Below are positions 1-10,628 of a stretch of DNA of 64,000 nt, in pieces; the stretch's first letter is position 1, and each line of letters opens with the position of its first letter. The notes beneath the pieces were generated by a model. It was not told the origin of the DNA. It saw nothing but the letters and a program-made list of their open reading frames with translations, and ran no database searches. The stretch spans positions 1,364,001 through 1,428,000 of the forward strand of contig WUJK01000003.1 in NCBI GenBank assembly GCA_011317545.1, given 5' to 3'. A program made the position numbers and the translations under genes. This DNA is from Coniella vitis (Eukaryota; Ascomycota; Sordariomycetes; Diaporthales; Schizoparmaceae).

Positions 1-3000
1 TGGCCTTGATGAGCTCGCCATACTGCGGGTTCTCGTCCGGGTTCATGGCTTCCATGAAATCGAAGATATCCTTGACGCCAAAGCTGTTGGCTGCCTTGAC
101 AACTTCTGGTGTAAAATGCGGGATCTGCTTGAGCGGACTGTCACGGTCCCACATGGCCTGGACAACCATCTGTGACATCTCCATGGCGTTCATGGCATTG
201 AGGTGTCCATCAGACGAGAGGATATCAACAGTCGCACTCAAAAGGCTAGTCACCTTGGTTAAGATGACTTCCTGGTCCTTGGCCAAGTCAATCGGCAACT
301 GCATCCTCGAGAAATGCGCCTGCAACAACACAAACGCCTTGAAGTGCGGTGAGTCAAAATCGGGCTGGGCCATCTTGACTGGCACACGGTCGTAAATGCG
401 ACGCAGAACGCCGTCCTCGTGTCTCCTGATCTGTATCGTCTCGAATTCTGTTGCAGACGTGATGATTTCGAGGATGCCCTTGAGCTTCGTGCGCGCACTG
501 AGGGAGAGCAGGAAAGTCTGCATCGTAATGTAGGAGATGTTGTAGTAGGCACCGATCATGGCGGCGTTCTGAGGTGCCACAGACCCGTCCTCTTCATCGA
601 ACTCGATGATTTTGGACTCGTCAAGTTCTTTAAGAGTTGTCTCAACAAGGTCGGAAAGATATTGGCTAAGTGCATCCTGGGTCGTGTCTAGCAAACTGTA
701 GAAGCTCGGGTTGGCCAACAGGCGGCGGTAGAAGTATGTAAATGTCATCCAGTTGATAGCATCATCACCAGATTCAATCATGCGGGTGCTGATCTCGGTG
801 ACAAAAGCATCATGCAAGTATGAGTGTAAGTGGGACTCGACCGGGAGAGCTTCGTTCAGGAACTTCTTGTAGTATTCCCGCTTGACACCTGGCACCATGA
901 GCACACCACGGCCGCGACCATCCTTCGAGGGGCGTAGTGCTTTGCCAAACATTTGCAAAACATCGGTCATCGGGTAGTCGACATACCGATGCTCACGCCC
1001 ATCAAAGTACTGGGTTCCCATGACGATGACGAGGTGGGCGGTGCAGTCCAGCTCCCAGCAAACTTCGCGTGATGCCACCAACACCTGGATTGCACCATTG
1101 TCGTACAAGTACTTGACGATCCGTTTATCGTCATTGCTGAGTGCTTCGTGATAGTAACCCACTCCATGAGATAGAGCCTCGGCGAGTGCTTCCTCGTGTA
1201 TACGGTTGAGAAGAGGTTGAATTTGCTGAACATCAACATGAAGGAAGCGGTCTTCATCGTCCTCAGCTAGACACGCTGTCAGAATGTCTCTGGTCGTAGC
1301 CCGCGTCTGCTTCCGATTGGGGACGAAGACCAGAGCAGGTCTGTCAGGAGACATTTGGGTGATGGCCAAGTACGTGGGCTTGGCCATGGCCAGCATAAGA
1401 GATGGGAAGTGAGGAATGGTGTATGACTGAATGTGGAGCTCCAATGGTATAGGGCGAACGTGAGGGCTGAAGTTGTAAATGTCATGCTTCTTGGCATCGA
1501 TCCATTCTCCAACATCTCGGGCATTGGCCAGGGAAACACCGAGACCGACAATTCTCATGGGCAATTCAGTCTGCGTGCGGATGTAGTGCATCCTGGATAC
1601 TATAGTTTCGTAAATGTAGCCCATAGAGCCGCCCAAGAGTTGCAGTTCATCCGCGATGAAAAGCTCGACGGCCTGCACATTCTTTCTCCTCTTCCATTGC
1701 CTTGACAGGACGTCCCACTGCATGGGCGTGGCAAGAATCAGGTCGCCTTGTTCCAGCAGCTTGAGGTCGGCTGTGGTCTCCCCAGTCATCTTGACAATAT
1801 CCTTGCCGCCTCGCAAACCAGAAAGGCGCTTCTGCCAATCTTGGAATCGGAGGTCCACTAGCTCTTGGAAGGGTGCAACGTAGACAGCGCGCCCAGCGTC
1901 GGCTTTGGACCAGTGGCGGAGTAGCGCAAACTCTGCGCAAACGGTCTTGCCACTTCCTGTGGGTGCGCCAACAAAGACGTTGTTGTCCGTGGCATAGAGG
2001 GAATTGAAGGTCTGAGTCTGAACCTTGTTAAACCGATCCCATTGAGGATACAGCCCAACGTACTCCTTGAGCTTGAGAGCAGAGGCCGGGAGAGGCTGAA
2101 GATCAAGTAGTTCAGTGTGAGGGGGGAACTTCTCTGGAAGAATGAGTTTCTGGAAGGACACTGCAATTCTGGTTTCAGAATGCATCCACCTGTCCGAAAC
2201 AACAGAAATGAAATAATTAGGAGGCATAGGATCGACAATTGGCACGGTGAAGTCAACAATGTGCTCGTTGGACTCCGCCTCTGCATAGTCCTTGCGGAGC
2301 AGGAATGTATCGTGGAATAAGATCTCTTCGCCGTCGCAATCCTCGACAAGGATCCAAAAGCTCTCGGCTGTGCCGTGAATATCCTCGTCCCACTCAAAAT
2401 TAGGAGTGATCGTCAACTCGACGCGCAGCATCGATCTAGTCAAGGGCTGGATCTGTGCTTGGACTTCGACTCTGGGGAACTTGTTGACAAAACCAACGAC
2501 CGTACGCCCGGCCTTGGGCATGCCCAGCAGTTCACCCATGCGTGGAGGGTCAAGGTCGAAGAAATTACTCCATGGCACCTCCGTCCGTTCGGCCTTGGCG
2601 ATAATATCCCTTGGGCAAGTTGGAAATTGGCGCAGCGGCGTCATGGTTGGCCACATTCGCTTCTCCGCCATCTTGCAGAGATTCAGTGCTGTCTTGGCAA
2701 CTGAAGCCCAACCTTTCTTCAATGCAATTTCGAAGACCGCCCGAAGAATACGTCCTGCGGATTGCGTGACGTACACCATGTCAGCCATGAGAGCCAAGCC
2801 ATCAAGCTTCAGGCGGGAAATATAGGCTTGAAGGAGCACATTGATCTTGCAGTGCGCCTCTTCGATGCTTTCTTTCACGGGAATGGGAACTCTGGTCAGG
2901 AGTTTGGCGATTTCCAGTTTCTCTTCCTGCCGTACGGGAATGTACTTGAACTCGGCGCTGAGTGCAAAAACTCGGAAGAGTTCAATATTCGTGATGGACG

Positions 3001-6000
3001 GTTGAATGAGGTTGTTGTACGTCTCCATGGATCCATAGGTGATGTAGTAGTGTGATGCAATGCGTCCCAACTCCGTGGCCTGCATCCTGCCGGTCTTCTC
3101 GTCGTATTTGATCAGATTGGCTTTGCGCAGAACATGCGCTGCAGAATGAATAAGATCCACTCGCTTTTGTTCCAGGCCTTCGTCGTCTTCATATTCGACT
3201 CCGACGCTGTAAAGACCAGGCGACCGAAGCATTCTTACAAACAGGTACGTGTAGCCCAACCAGTCAACACCCTCATCGCGACTCCGCACATTGCCCAACA
3301 CAATCTCTGCATTGAGATTATCGACCAAGCGGCTAACAAGCTGACTTTCGATCGGCAATTGCTGATTCATCAAGGACAGGTAGTATTGCATCTCGCCTTG
3401 ACTTGTGATGATGATACCTTCACCGAAAGTGTCGTATTGAGGACGGCCAGCGCGACCCAGCATCTGCAGGACGTCTTGAGGGCTGAGCTCCACCCAACTA
3501 CCCTTCTCGGGAGAGTAAACTTGCGTACCCTTGATGATAACAGTGTGTGCAGGCAAATTGACACCCCAGGCAAGTGTTGCTGTACAGACGAGCACTTGTA
3601 TGTGTCCCTCTGCAAAAAGGTCCTCGACTTCAGTCCTGTCAACGCGGTTCATACCAGCGTGGTGGATTCCAAGTCCATAAGGAAGAATGTCTTTGAGGTC
3701 TTTGTCGCTAGCTTGTTCTGAGGCTTCCCTTAAAATTTCCCGACTTCCGACATCGCTCTTGAGGATCTGGTTAATAGTCTCCATTTCCATGGCTTTGTCG
3801 CGAATGTATTTGGCAGTCTTGGCAGTTTCCTTCCGCGAGTGGACAAAAATGAGCATCTGATTTCTGTTCTTGCCCACATGCTCCAGGACTTTGTTGTACG
3901 TGACATCGTTCATGACCTTCAGCTGTTTTATGGCCTTCCTCTCCGTCACGCCAATGAACTCCTGTCGCAGTGGACAAGGTCTGTAGCTGCCGTCAAAATG
4001 GAACATGCCCTTCTCTGGATCGACGCGGAGGAAACTAGCGACGTCTTTGTAGTTGGGCAGTGTAGCTGAGAGACCGATGATGCGTACAGGTTCGCCCGTC
4101 TGCTCTGTTCTTCGAATCGTGCGACTGACAATGCTTTCAAGGACAGGGCCGCGATCGTCGTGCAAGAGATGGATTTCATCAATGCAGATGAGGCGTACAA
4201 GGTTCGTGTAAGAAGTATCGGTTGCTTTGCGTGTAATCACGTCCCACTTCTCAGGCGTGGTGACAATGACCTGTGTCTCGGCAATCTGTTGCTTAGTGAG
4301 CTGACGATCCCCCGTCAACTCAGATACCTTGATGCCATAGGGAGCAAGACGTTTGCCAAAGTTACCAACTTGCTCTTGCACCAAGGCCTTCAGAGGTGCA
4401 ATGCTAACGATCTTGAAGGCATCGAGGTCGATGTCGCCGGTTTCCGGGTCCCTGTGCTTGCCAATTTCTCGCAGCATCGCCAAGAAAGCAACGTTGGTCT
4501 TGCCAGAACCTGTCGGGGCGCACACGAGCATGTTTCCGTCATCTTCAAAGGCGGATGGATAGCACCTAGATTGAATCTTGTTGAGCGACTTGACGGTACT
4601 GAAAGGCTCTCTGGCCCATTCCGGCATGTCGGACACGGGAATCAAGTTATCGCTAGGGTCATTCCGTTTCTTGGGGGGTGGCACATGGATCTCCTCGTAG
4701 CCTTTACCAGCTCGTTTCGTCGAGCCTTCAGGTAAGCGCACCTTCGGGTTCGTCATCAGGTGATTTCCTTGATCGAAGATCAAATTCTCAAGATTGATCA
4801 GCTTCTTTGGTTGCAGTCCACCAATCAATTGGCCTTCGGGTCGCTCAGGCTTCGCCTCTTGCTTGAACTCGGCCTTGTCGAGATCCATCTTAATCTCCAG
4901 CTTGCCCTTCTTATCTTCGCCCGTCTTACCACGAAGCTCGTCGAGAATCCACTGCAAACCCTCGGAGGCTATCTCGCGCTCGATCGTCTCGCGCTCCTGT
5001 GCATTCTCTGCACGAGCCAATTTGGTGAGCCACACAACCTTTTCCCGGTTTGCGATGAGTTCTTGAACGACCTCGTGATGTTCGTAGTCAAACAACTCCA
5101 TGAGGTCGTTCTCGATCTCTCTGAGTTGCTTCTCATCACCTCCCGGCTCGTCGGGCTCCCCAGAGAGAATGTGCAAAGCTTGTATGGTCTTGTCATGTTG
5201 TATGTGAGCATCAGGATACAAGCGCCCTATTTGTCGTTGCAGCCAGAAGGCGTCGATCTGAAAAGCGGGTATGTAGTTGGTGTCGTTGGTCTTCTTTTGC
5301 GCCTTGTCGCGTGCTGGGGCAGAGTCGATAATCATGGCGTCTCCGTCGGCCAGACCTGCCGCCTCCTCATCTCGTTCATTTGCAGCGTCGCCAGCTGTTA
5401 CTTCCTCCTCGAGACCCGGCCGATCCTCCTCATCCTCGGCCTCATCTTCGGAAGAGTCTTCGCGAACTTCGCCCACAATGCCATCCGCATCTTCGTCTTC
5501 GTCTTCGAATGCAACGGCAACACCTTGGCGGTCATCTATCTCACCTTCGTCCTCAGCAGCTGCCATCTCTTCGTCGTCATCTTCCGCGTCGTAGTCTGTG
5601 ATCTTCTTGCCCAAGTTCATGAGCTCATTGAACTCTTTTGGATTTAACGTGACCCCGAGTAGATCATCAACCTCCTTCTTCTTGTCAAAGTCTTTCATAT
5701 CTTCGTCCTTGAGGTATTCGAGTGTCGCATCAGCCGCACTACGCACCACCTCTTGCGGTACGTCGCCGAGGTTGTTGGCCACGATTGTCAGGATGAGGTC
5801 GAAAGTTGCTCTTGTCGCCTGCGTGCGCGGTCTGTACCGAAGTCCTTCGACCAAAGCCTCCGCGCCCGATAAAATGCCTCCTCCTCTTGAGACGTCGGCG
5901 CCCTTCTTCTTTTGCTGCAGCCGAAGTATGTCTTCGCCTTCGCGGGCACTGCCCCTTTCCACAGCCGGCATATTCGACTTTTTCTGTTTTGGCACAGCGT

Positions 6001-6178
6001 CGCGGGCGACACGCGCACCCATGTCTGTGATGGAAAGACGCCCGGCCAGCGACTCTGGGTCGCCAGTGGCCTCGTCCGTCCGCCGCGTCACGAATCGACG
6101 GTCCGCCTGGAGAACCAGGTTGGACATGGCCGAGTACTTGTACTGCGACACATCGCGCTGGTAATTTTCGCCAGACAT
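1..6178 (-). CDS. brr2: Pre-mRNA-splicing helicase BRR2 (U5 snRNP), 3' end truncated by window
   Basis: Ski2-like DExH helicase of the U5 snRNP that unwinds U4/U6 during spliceosome activation in the nucleus. One uninterrupted frame runs from ATG at 6178 to the window edge, giving about 2,059 residues; family members are about 2,150, so roughly the last 100 are outside. An acidic N-terminal region precedes two helicase cassettes. Cassette 1 has APTGSGKT near residue 553 and DEIH near residue 667 within CIDEIHLLHDDRG. Cassette 2 has GAPTGSGKT near residue 1407 but ADELQ (about 1509-1513) instead of a DExH box. That fits the known picture that the C-terminal cassette is a regulatory pseudo-helicase. 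I checked that the four motifs share one frame, so there is no frameshift between them and no intron is needed. Its start faces the gene at 6688. The identification is very secure. Confidence 0.97.
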   Translation of the reverse strand, partial: MSGENYQRDVSQYKYSAMSNLVLQADRRFVTRRTDEATGDPESLAGRLSITDMGARVARDAVPKQKKSNMPAVERGSAREGEDILRLQQKKKGADVSRGGGILSGAEALVEGLRYRPRTQATRATFDLILTIVANNLGDVPQEVVRSAADATLEYLKDEDMKDFDKKKEVDDLLGVTLNPKEFNELMNLGKKITDYDAEDDDEEMAAAEDEGEIDDRQGVAVAFEDEDEDADGIVGEVREDSSEDEAEDEEDRPGLEEEVTAGDAANERDEEAAGLADGDAMIIDSAPARDKAQKKTNDTNYIPAFQIDAFWLQRQIGRLYPDAHIQHDKTIQALHILSGEPDEPGGDEKQLREIENDLMELFDYEHHEVVQELIANREKVVWLTKLARAENAQERETIEREIASEGLQWILDELRGKTGEDKKGKLEIKMDLDKAEFKQEAKPERPEGQLIGGLQPKKLINLENLIFDQGNHLMTNPKVRLPEGSTKRAGKGYEEIHVPPPKKRNDPSDNLIPVSDMPEWAREPFSTVKSLNKIQSRCYPSAFEDDGNMLVCAPTGSGKTNVAFLAMLREIGKHRDPETGDIDLDAFKIVSIAPLKALVQEQVGNFGKRLAPYGIKVSELTGDRQLTKQQIAETQVIVTTPEKWDVITRKATDTSYTNLVRLICIDEIHLLHDDRGPVLESIVSRTIRRTEQTGEPVRIIGLSATLPNYKDVASFLRVDPEKGMFHFDGSYRPCPLRQEFIGVTERKAIKQLKVMNDVTYNKVLEHVGKNRNQMLIFVHSRKETAKTAKYIRDKAMEMETINQILKSDVGSREILREASEQASDKDLKDILPYGLGIHHAGMNRVDRTEVEDLFAEGHIQVLVCTATLAWGVNLPAHTVIIKGTQVYSPEKGSWVELSPQDVLQMLGRAGRPQYDTFGEGIIITSQGEMQYYLSLMNQQLPIESQLVSRLVDNLNAEIVLGNVRSRDEGVDWLGYTYLFVRMLRSPGLYSVGVEYEDDEGLEQKRVDLIHSAAHVLRKANLIKYDEKTGRMQATELGRIASHYYITYGSMETYNNLIQPSITNIELFRVFALSAEFKYIPVRQEEKLEIAKLLTRVPIPVKESIEEAHCKINVLLQAYISRLKLDGLALMADMVYVTQSAGRILRAVFEIALKKGWASVAKTALNLCKMAEKRMWPTMTPLRQFPTCPRDIIAKAERTEVPWSNFFDLDPPRMGELLGMPKAGRTVVGFVNKFPRVEVQAQIQPLTRSMLRVELTITPNFEWDEDIHGTAESFWILVEDCDGEEILFHDTFLLRKDYAEAESNEHIVDFTVPIVDPMPPNYFISVVSDRWMHSETRIAVSFQKLILPEKFPPHTELLDLQPLPASALKLKEYVGLYPQWDRFNKVQTQTFNSLYATDNNVFVGAPTGSGKTVCAEFALLRHWSKADAGRAVYVAPFQELVDLRFQDWQKRLSGLRGGKDIVKMTGETTADLKLLEQGDLILATPMQWDVLSRQWKRRKNVQAVELFIADELQLLGGSMGYIYETIVSRMHYIRTQTELPMRIVGLGVSLANARDVGEWIDAKKHDIYNFSPHVRPIPLELHIQSYTIPHFPSLMLAMAKPTYLAITQMSPDRPALVFVPNRKQTRATTRDILTACLAEDDEDRFLHVDVQQIQPLLNRIHEEALAEALSHGVGYYHEALSNDDKRIVKYLYDNGAIQVLVASREVCWELDCTAHLVIVMGTQYFDGREHRYVDYPMTDVLQMFGKALRPSKDGRGRGVLMVPGVKREYYKKFLNEALPVESHLHSYLHDAFVTEISTRMIESGDDAINWMTFTYFYRRLLANPSFYSLLDTTQDALSQYLSDLVETTLKELDESKIIEFDEEDGSVAPQNAAMIGAYYNISYITMQTFLLSLSARTKLKGILEIITSATEFETIQIRRHEDGVLRRIYDRVPVKMAQPDFDSPHFKAFVLLQAHFSRMQLPIDLAKDQEVILTKVTSLLSATVDILSSDGHLNAMNAMEMSQMVVQAMWDRDSPLKQIPHFTPEVVKAANSFGVKDIFDFMEAMNPDENPQYGELIKA

Positions 6179-6687
6179 CTTGGCGGGTTGCGAGGTTAAA
6201 CTGGAGGGACGATCAAGCAAAGATTGTGTGCTGCCAAAGAAGATATCGTCGAGGCGCGACAGGTTCGTTCTGTAGGTAGCTCAAGGCAGAGGCGTCCGTT
6301 CGCCACTTGATGGTGGCGAATCTCCCGTACACCTCGCGCGCCGAAATATAGTAGCTCGATCAGGTCATTACAGCTCGAAATCCAGTCGAAGAAAGCTTGT
6401 CCGCAGACTGGAATCGGGGTTTTGTTGCACAATGTTCGTTGAATGTTCAATGCGAGACGCGAGCTGGTCATCACGAAAATGAGATCCAAGGGTGCAGGGA
6501 TGCCATATTTGGCTGAATCAGCAGGACCCACACTATGTCCTCTCTACTATCTAGGTAGTACGTACACTCCAAAACCCGCGAACCATCACGCGCTCCTACA
6601 CGACACCACCAATATCATTCTTGTGGATAATGTTCAAAACTCCTGTATGCGATATCTGAGCCTCCATCAGGAATTGTGACGCCAAAC
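6179..6687. other. Divergent intergenic region, brr2 / coiled-coil gene
   Basis: About 0.5 kb shared by two divergent starts. It contains TCTAGGTAGTACGTAC-like sequence near 6550, a type of short motif recurring between genes in this window. No open frame here looks coding and no TATA box is obvious. Confidence 0.5.
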
Positions 6688-8241
6688 ATGTCCGCAGAGG
6701 CAGCGCAAACTATCAAATCGGCACTGGAGCAACATGTACGGCCTCGCGAGGAAGCTGAACACATACGGAGAGTTTTGGCCCTGAATCTCCGATCTTGCTA
6801 CGAAAATGGCCCTGAAGCTGGGCGTCTAGCTTTGGCACAGCAGGATTGCGTCATCAAGACAACGGATGTGCGCGGCACTCAGCGGGACTACCTCAAAGCA
6901 TTGCACGCAAACATCAAGGCGCAACGGGCATACGAGGAGGCTGTCAATCAGAACCGCATCGCTAAGGACGTCAGGTTGCCTGGTCCAGAAGCTGCTGACA
7001 ACAATGCTGCTAAATTGCAGGAACATGTTACCGCGATTAAGGTCAAACGCAAACAGGAGAAACTACAGACTATTGAAAAATACCTCGGTATCCTCGCTCA
7101 AAAGCCAGCAGCTGATCCTCAGTATATGCAATCTGAAACCATTTTTAGAGATAAGCCACGTCTCCCTGAGGTCCCAAGCACTGTCATCAGCGGATTTGCT
7201 GTAGATAGGGACTCCACCAAATCGGATCTGGAGTCTCTTGTTGACAGGCTAGAGAAGGCGGTGCTACGTTCCAAGCTATTGCTCAGGAAGGAGGAGCAAA
7301 TTCTACAGGTTGTGAGGTCGCGCTCGGCAGCAGTGCCAGGAAGATTGAGCAATACAAGTAGACTGGCTGCTTTGAGTGTGACGCGGAACGAGCTCATCAC
7401 TTGGATGGAGGCCGAGCTTGGAAAAGCATCGGCGCCTGAGGAGGACGAGGATGGAATAAGTACTGATATCCAAAGCCCAGAAAACCTTGACGAGGCCCAT
7501 GCGGATGGACAGCTCGCACTGATCAAGGAACGATATGCAAATTATGTGGCAGCGCGTAAAAGTCTTATCCAGTCGGTTGCGCAACGCCCACAACCTACCA
7601 TCAAACAACCCGTTAATTCCAAGACCAAAAGGAAATCTAACATTGCGGTACCCGGCTCCACCTCGCATCTTGTTATACCCTACGTCGAACGACTATTGTC
7701 GGTATCGTATGAACAAAAGGCTGCAATCGCGCAAAAAGCTCACTTGAACACTGTTCTTACAAAACAAACTGAAAATACGGAACGAGTATTGAGCCACCTG
7801 GCTGAAGAAAGCCAGCTGCTACCCAAGTACGTAATTGGCAGACAGCAAGGATCCGACGATGGCATTGCTAGAGAGAAGACAGGGCAGCAAGCCTGTAATC
7901 GCATTCAAGGCTGGATAAATGCGGCCGACTCAGCCAAGCTTGCGACACTGGAGAATGTCGCGGAGAAAATCGAGCAAGGTCAGATCGCACTGGAGGGCTC
8001 AACGGCATATCTGACCGAGATTGATCAGCTCCTTGGACGAACCACAATGCTACGGGATACTGATGCGGATGGAGATTCGATAATGGACGATATATGGCTT
8101 TCTCAGAGTGGAACTCCGCAAAAAAGCGTGGACGTGCCCACAAAAGCCGGAACAGGTACCAACCATGGCCGAAGGGATGTCTGGTCTGTTCTCAATGGAG
8201 GCTTGGGTTTGATCAATGCTGAGGACGCGCCTCTGAAATAA
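6688..8241 (+). CDS. Coiled-coil protein of unknown function
   Basis: Single exon encoding 517 residues. The frame stays open upstream to a GTG at 6676, but the first ATG is at 6688, so the protein should begin MSAEAAQTIK. It is hydrophilic and rich in Lys, Glu, Gln and Ala, with heptad-like stretches at about residues 100-160, 170-220 and 330-440, so mainly helical coiled coil is likely. An acidic spacer (EEDEDG) lies near residue 250. There is no signal peptide, membrane segment or recognisable catalytic motif. The overall look (long helices, no enzyme motif, housekeeping neighbours) would suit a structural subunit of a nuclear or microtubule-associated complex, but I cannot assign a family. 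It converges on rfc2, with about 150 bp between the stops. Confidence 0.85.
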   Translation: MSAEAAQTIKSALEQHVRPREEAEHIRRVLALNLRSCYENGPEAGRLALAQQDCVIKTTDVRGTQRDYLKALHANIKAQRAYEEAVNQNRIAKDVRLPGPEAADNNAAKLQEHVTAIKVKRKQEKLQTIEKYLGILAQKPAADPQYMQSETIFRDKPRLPEVPSTVISGFAVDRDSTKSDLESLVDRLEKAVLRSKLLLRKEEQILQVVRSRSAAVPGRLSNTSRLAALSVTRNELITWMEAELGKASAPEEDEDGISTDIQSPENLDEAHADGQLALIKERYANYVAARKSLIQSVAQRPQPTIKQPVNSKTKRKSNIAVPGSTSHLVIPYVERLLSVSYEQKAAIAQKAHLNTVLTKQTENTERVLSHLAEESQLLPKYVIGRQQGSDDGIAREKTGQQACNRIQGWINAADSAKLATLENVAEKIEQGQIALEGSTAYLTEIDQLLGRTTMLRDTDADGDSIMDDIWLSQSGTPQKSVDVPTKAGTGTNHGRRDVWSVLNGGLGLINAEDAPLK

Positions 8242-8389
8242 TGTGAAGGTCAGACACAATACACTACGTCATTAAAAGCCACGATTTGCTACACTTAAAA
8301 GCTCAAAATGCTCCCTGTATTTGAGTCCATCGCAGATATAGCCGGGTATTACGATTCATTCTCCTACCACACCGTTACCTCCCCTTCCG

Positions 8390-9653
8390 TCATCCGCTCA
8401 AAATGCCCGATATCCGGAGTGACAGGTCAAGGACAGTAAGATGCTCGTCTGCACCATCCACAAGTCGCTTGTCAACCTCGGAGAAGACCATGACAATCTG
8501 ATTCTTCTTCACATCTGGGATCGTTTCATCGTAGATGACTGCCTGGTACAGTTGGGCGACCACCTGGCCTGCGCTCCAGCCCTCTGCAACCATATCCTCC
8601 ACGGTTTTGGATATGGAAGAATAAGTTCCGCGATTCGACGTCGGCTTGATAGCCTCGACAAGACGGTCCACGGTAGTCTCTGGTATCACGCCAGCAATAT
8701 CCTCAATAATCTTGACCGTCACGGGCCTAGAGTCCACGTCCATCTTGTCTCCCTCAGTGCCCACGGGGGCGCTTGCACCCACAAGCCGTGCGGCGCTTTG
8801 CAGAAATGTGATTGCTTTGCGCAAGTCTCCCTCACTGCACTTGATCAGTGCATCAACTGCACCATCTTGCAACGCCACACCTTCATTTTCCGCGATCTGT
8901 TCTAGCCTCTTCTTGGCATTGCCCTGATCCAAGCTCTTGAAACGGAACTTGCTGCACCTACTTGCCAGCGGGTCAATGATGCGCGTGACGTAGTTGCAAA
9001 TCAGACAGAAACGTGTGATTTTGCTGTATGTCTCCATTGTTCGACGTAGTGCGCTCTGCGCATCTTGCGTCATGCTGTCGGCCTCGTCAAGAATGATGAT
9101 TTTGAAGGGTGGGCAAGGATAGCGAGACTTGTAGCCTGGCGGAGGGCTCGTTAATTGCATGCGAGCAAAGTCTTTGACTTTCTCTCGGACAATGGATATT
9201 CCACGCTCGTCCGAAGCGTTCAGTTCCAGGACGCGCTGCTTCATGAACTCGGGCCCAAAGAGCTCCTTGGCTAGCGCAAGGATTGTGGAGGTTTTACCGG
9301 TTCCTGGAGGGCCATAAAACAACATGTGAGGCAGCTGCAGTCATGTCAGAGTACCGTAGATTATGGATTATGTGGTCAACGTGGGAGTGTGACGCACATT
9401 AGATGCTTGAAGGGTTCTTTGCAGTACGGTGATCGTGTGGTCTTGGGCCGTGACATCGTTGAGGTTTCTCGGACGGCTGCAATATAATTTGGGTCAGCTT
9501 TAAGTCAGGGGGTATTCTATAATTAGATGACTCCGTTGCATACTATTTTTCCACCCATGGTTGCGCTCTTGGCGTCTCTGTAGTCTTCTCGGGTTTGCTT
9601 GCGCCGCTGGCGGCGGCGGCCTTGCGGGCTTTGATGTCGAAAAAGCTGGCCAT
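8390..9653 (-). CDS. rfc2: Replication factor C subunit Rfc2 (clamp-loader AAA+ ATPase)
   Basis: Small subunit of the RFC clamp loader, which loads PCNA onto primed DNA in the nucleus and also serves in checkpoint clamp loaders. Three exons: 9653-9544, 9476-9398 and 9334-8390 (377 aa). Both introns have GT-AG ends (GTATGC and GTGCGT donors) and preserve frame. Exon 1 ends in WVEK, and the first intron splits the Tyr codon of the conserved WVEKYRP box. Walker A GPPGTGKT is at about 71-78, DEAD at about 146-149 and the RFC-specific SRC motif (PLASRC, arginine finger) at about 188-190. The ISIVREKVK and IIDPLASRCSKFRF blocks match yeast Rfc2 (human RFC4) better than the other small subunits. Two ACGCGT boxes lie 165-190 bp upstream. 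Confidence 0.96.
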
Positions 9654-10628
9654 CTCGAAGATGCGAATTCAGTGCTTGCAGAAAACGGTAGTCAAGTATT
9701 GGGATAGAAAGGCGTTGGTCAAAAGGATAAAGTCGGAAGCATGCGTAGTCAGAGTAAGTCAAGTCTCTGCATGAAACTGACGCTGATGTGCAGGGCGAGC
9801 TCGGACGAAGTCAATTTACGCGTCAACGATATTCAAGACGCGTCTCTCAGAAAGTGGCAGGTGCCGGGGTTTGGTGCAGTGAGTGGGTGCCCCTCCACGG
9901 GCCAGGCGTGCGGGGGTTCCCCTCAATAAACTGTATAGTAAACCTCAGCCTTATGCGCATCCGTATCCCCCGGCATACAGCTCATTCACGGATTCATGAA
10001 TGTTTTACTATGTATAGATAGTCCTTGTGCACATTTCAAGGTTGTTGTACCAGTATGCAGTAGATAGGTAGGATCATAGGCATCAAAATTGGACGTCATG
10101 TATTTTTTTGCTTGAAATCCACAGCTTTATATTCTTTCGAAACCGCAATCTGAATCAACGCACTAATGAGCCTAATATGTCCGGGAGCTATTGCAGAAAC
10201 CAGCTTTGTAGTTGAAAACAAACCTCTTTTTCTTACCAAAGGGAGAAACTGCATGGCAAGCTAGAATGGAAAGCGCAAAGGCAGCCTTGTTGGCCTCCCT
10301 TGTGTGAGTAAGTACCTAAGTCCCTGAACTGACTGGCTGCCCAGCTGCCCAGCTGCCTAGGTGCTAGGCGACCTGGAGCACCCAGCTCATTCCGGCTGGA
10401 ACCGCTGTGGTCCCCTGTTCAAAAGTGGAGCCTGTATTGACGGCTACCTGCTAAGCCTGTGATATATCCCACTTTCCCTCCCTCCAACAACACTTGAGCA
10501 AACGACGCCACTTGAAGCAGACCATTCTTTACAGCGTCAACCAGCTTATCTTGAACCCTCGACTGACGATATTCAAACCCCAGTCTATGCGACTCGCCAT
10601 ATCCATTTCAGTCTGAGAAGTGGCCGCC
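9654..10628. other. Divergent intergenic region, rfc2 / tandem-E2 gene
   Basis: Nearly 1 kb containing the ACGCGT pair, one TACTATGTA 9-mer at 10006-10014, and a CT-rich leader just before the ATG at 10629. Near 10335-10375 there is a short run of related CAGCTGCC/CTAGGTGC words. No coding frame is convincing. Confidence 0.5.
9818..9843. promoter_or_regulatory. Pair of MluI cell-cycle boxes upstream of rfc2
   Basis: ACGCGT occurs at 9818-9823 and 9838-9843; the second sits in the palindrome AGACGCGTCT (9836-9845). In yeasts ACGCGT is the site for the MBF (Mbp1-Swi6) G1/S factor that drives replication genes, and here the pair is about 165-190 bp upstream of the rfc2 ATG. Regulation by MBF is inferred from position and sequence only. 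Confidence 0.5.

Noticed and set aside
4160..5647. Two long plus-strand frames (191 and 295 residues)
   Set aside because: They are antisense shadows of the continuous BRR2 reading frame on the minus strand.
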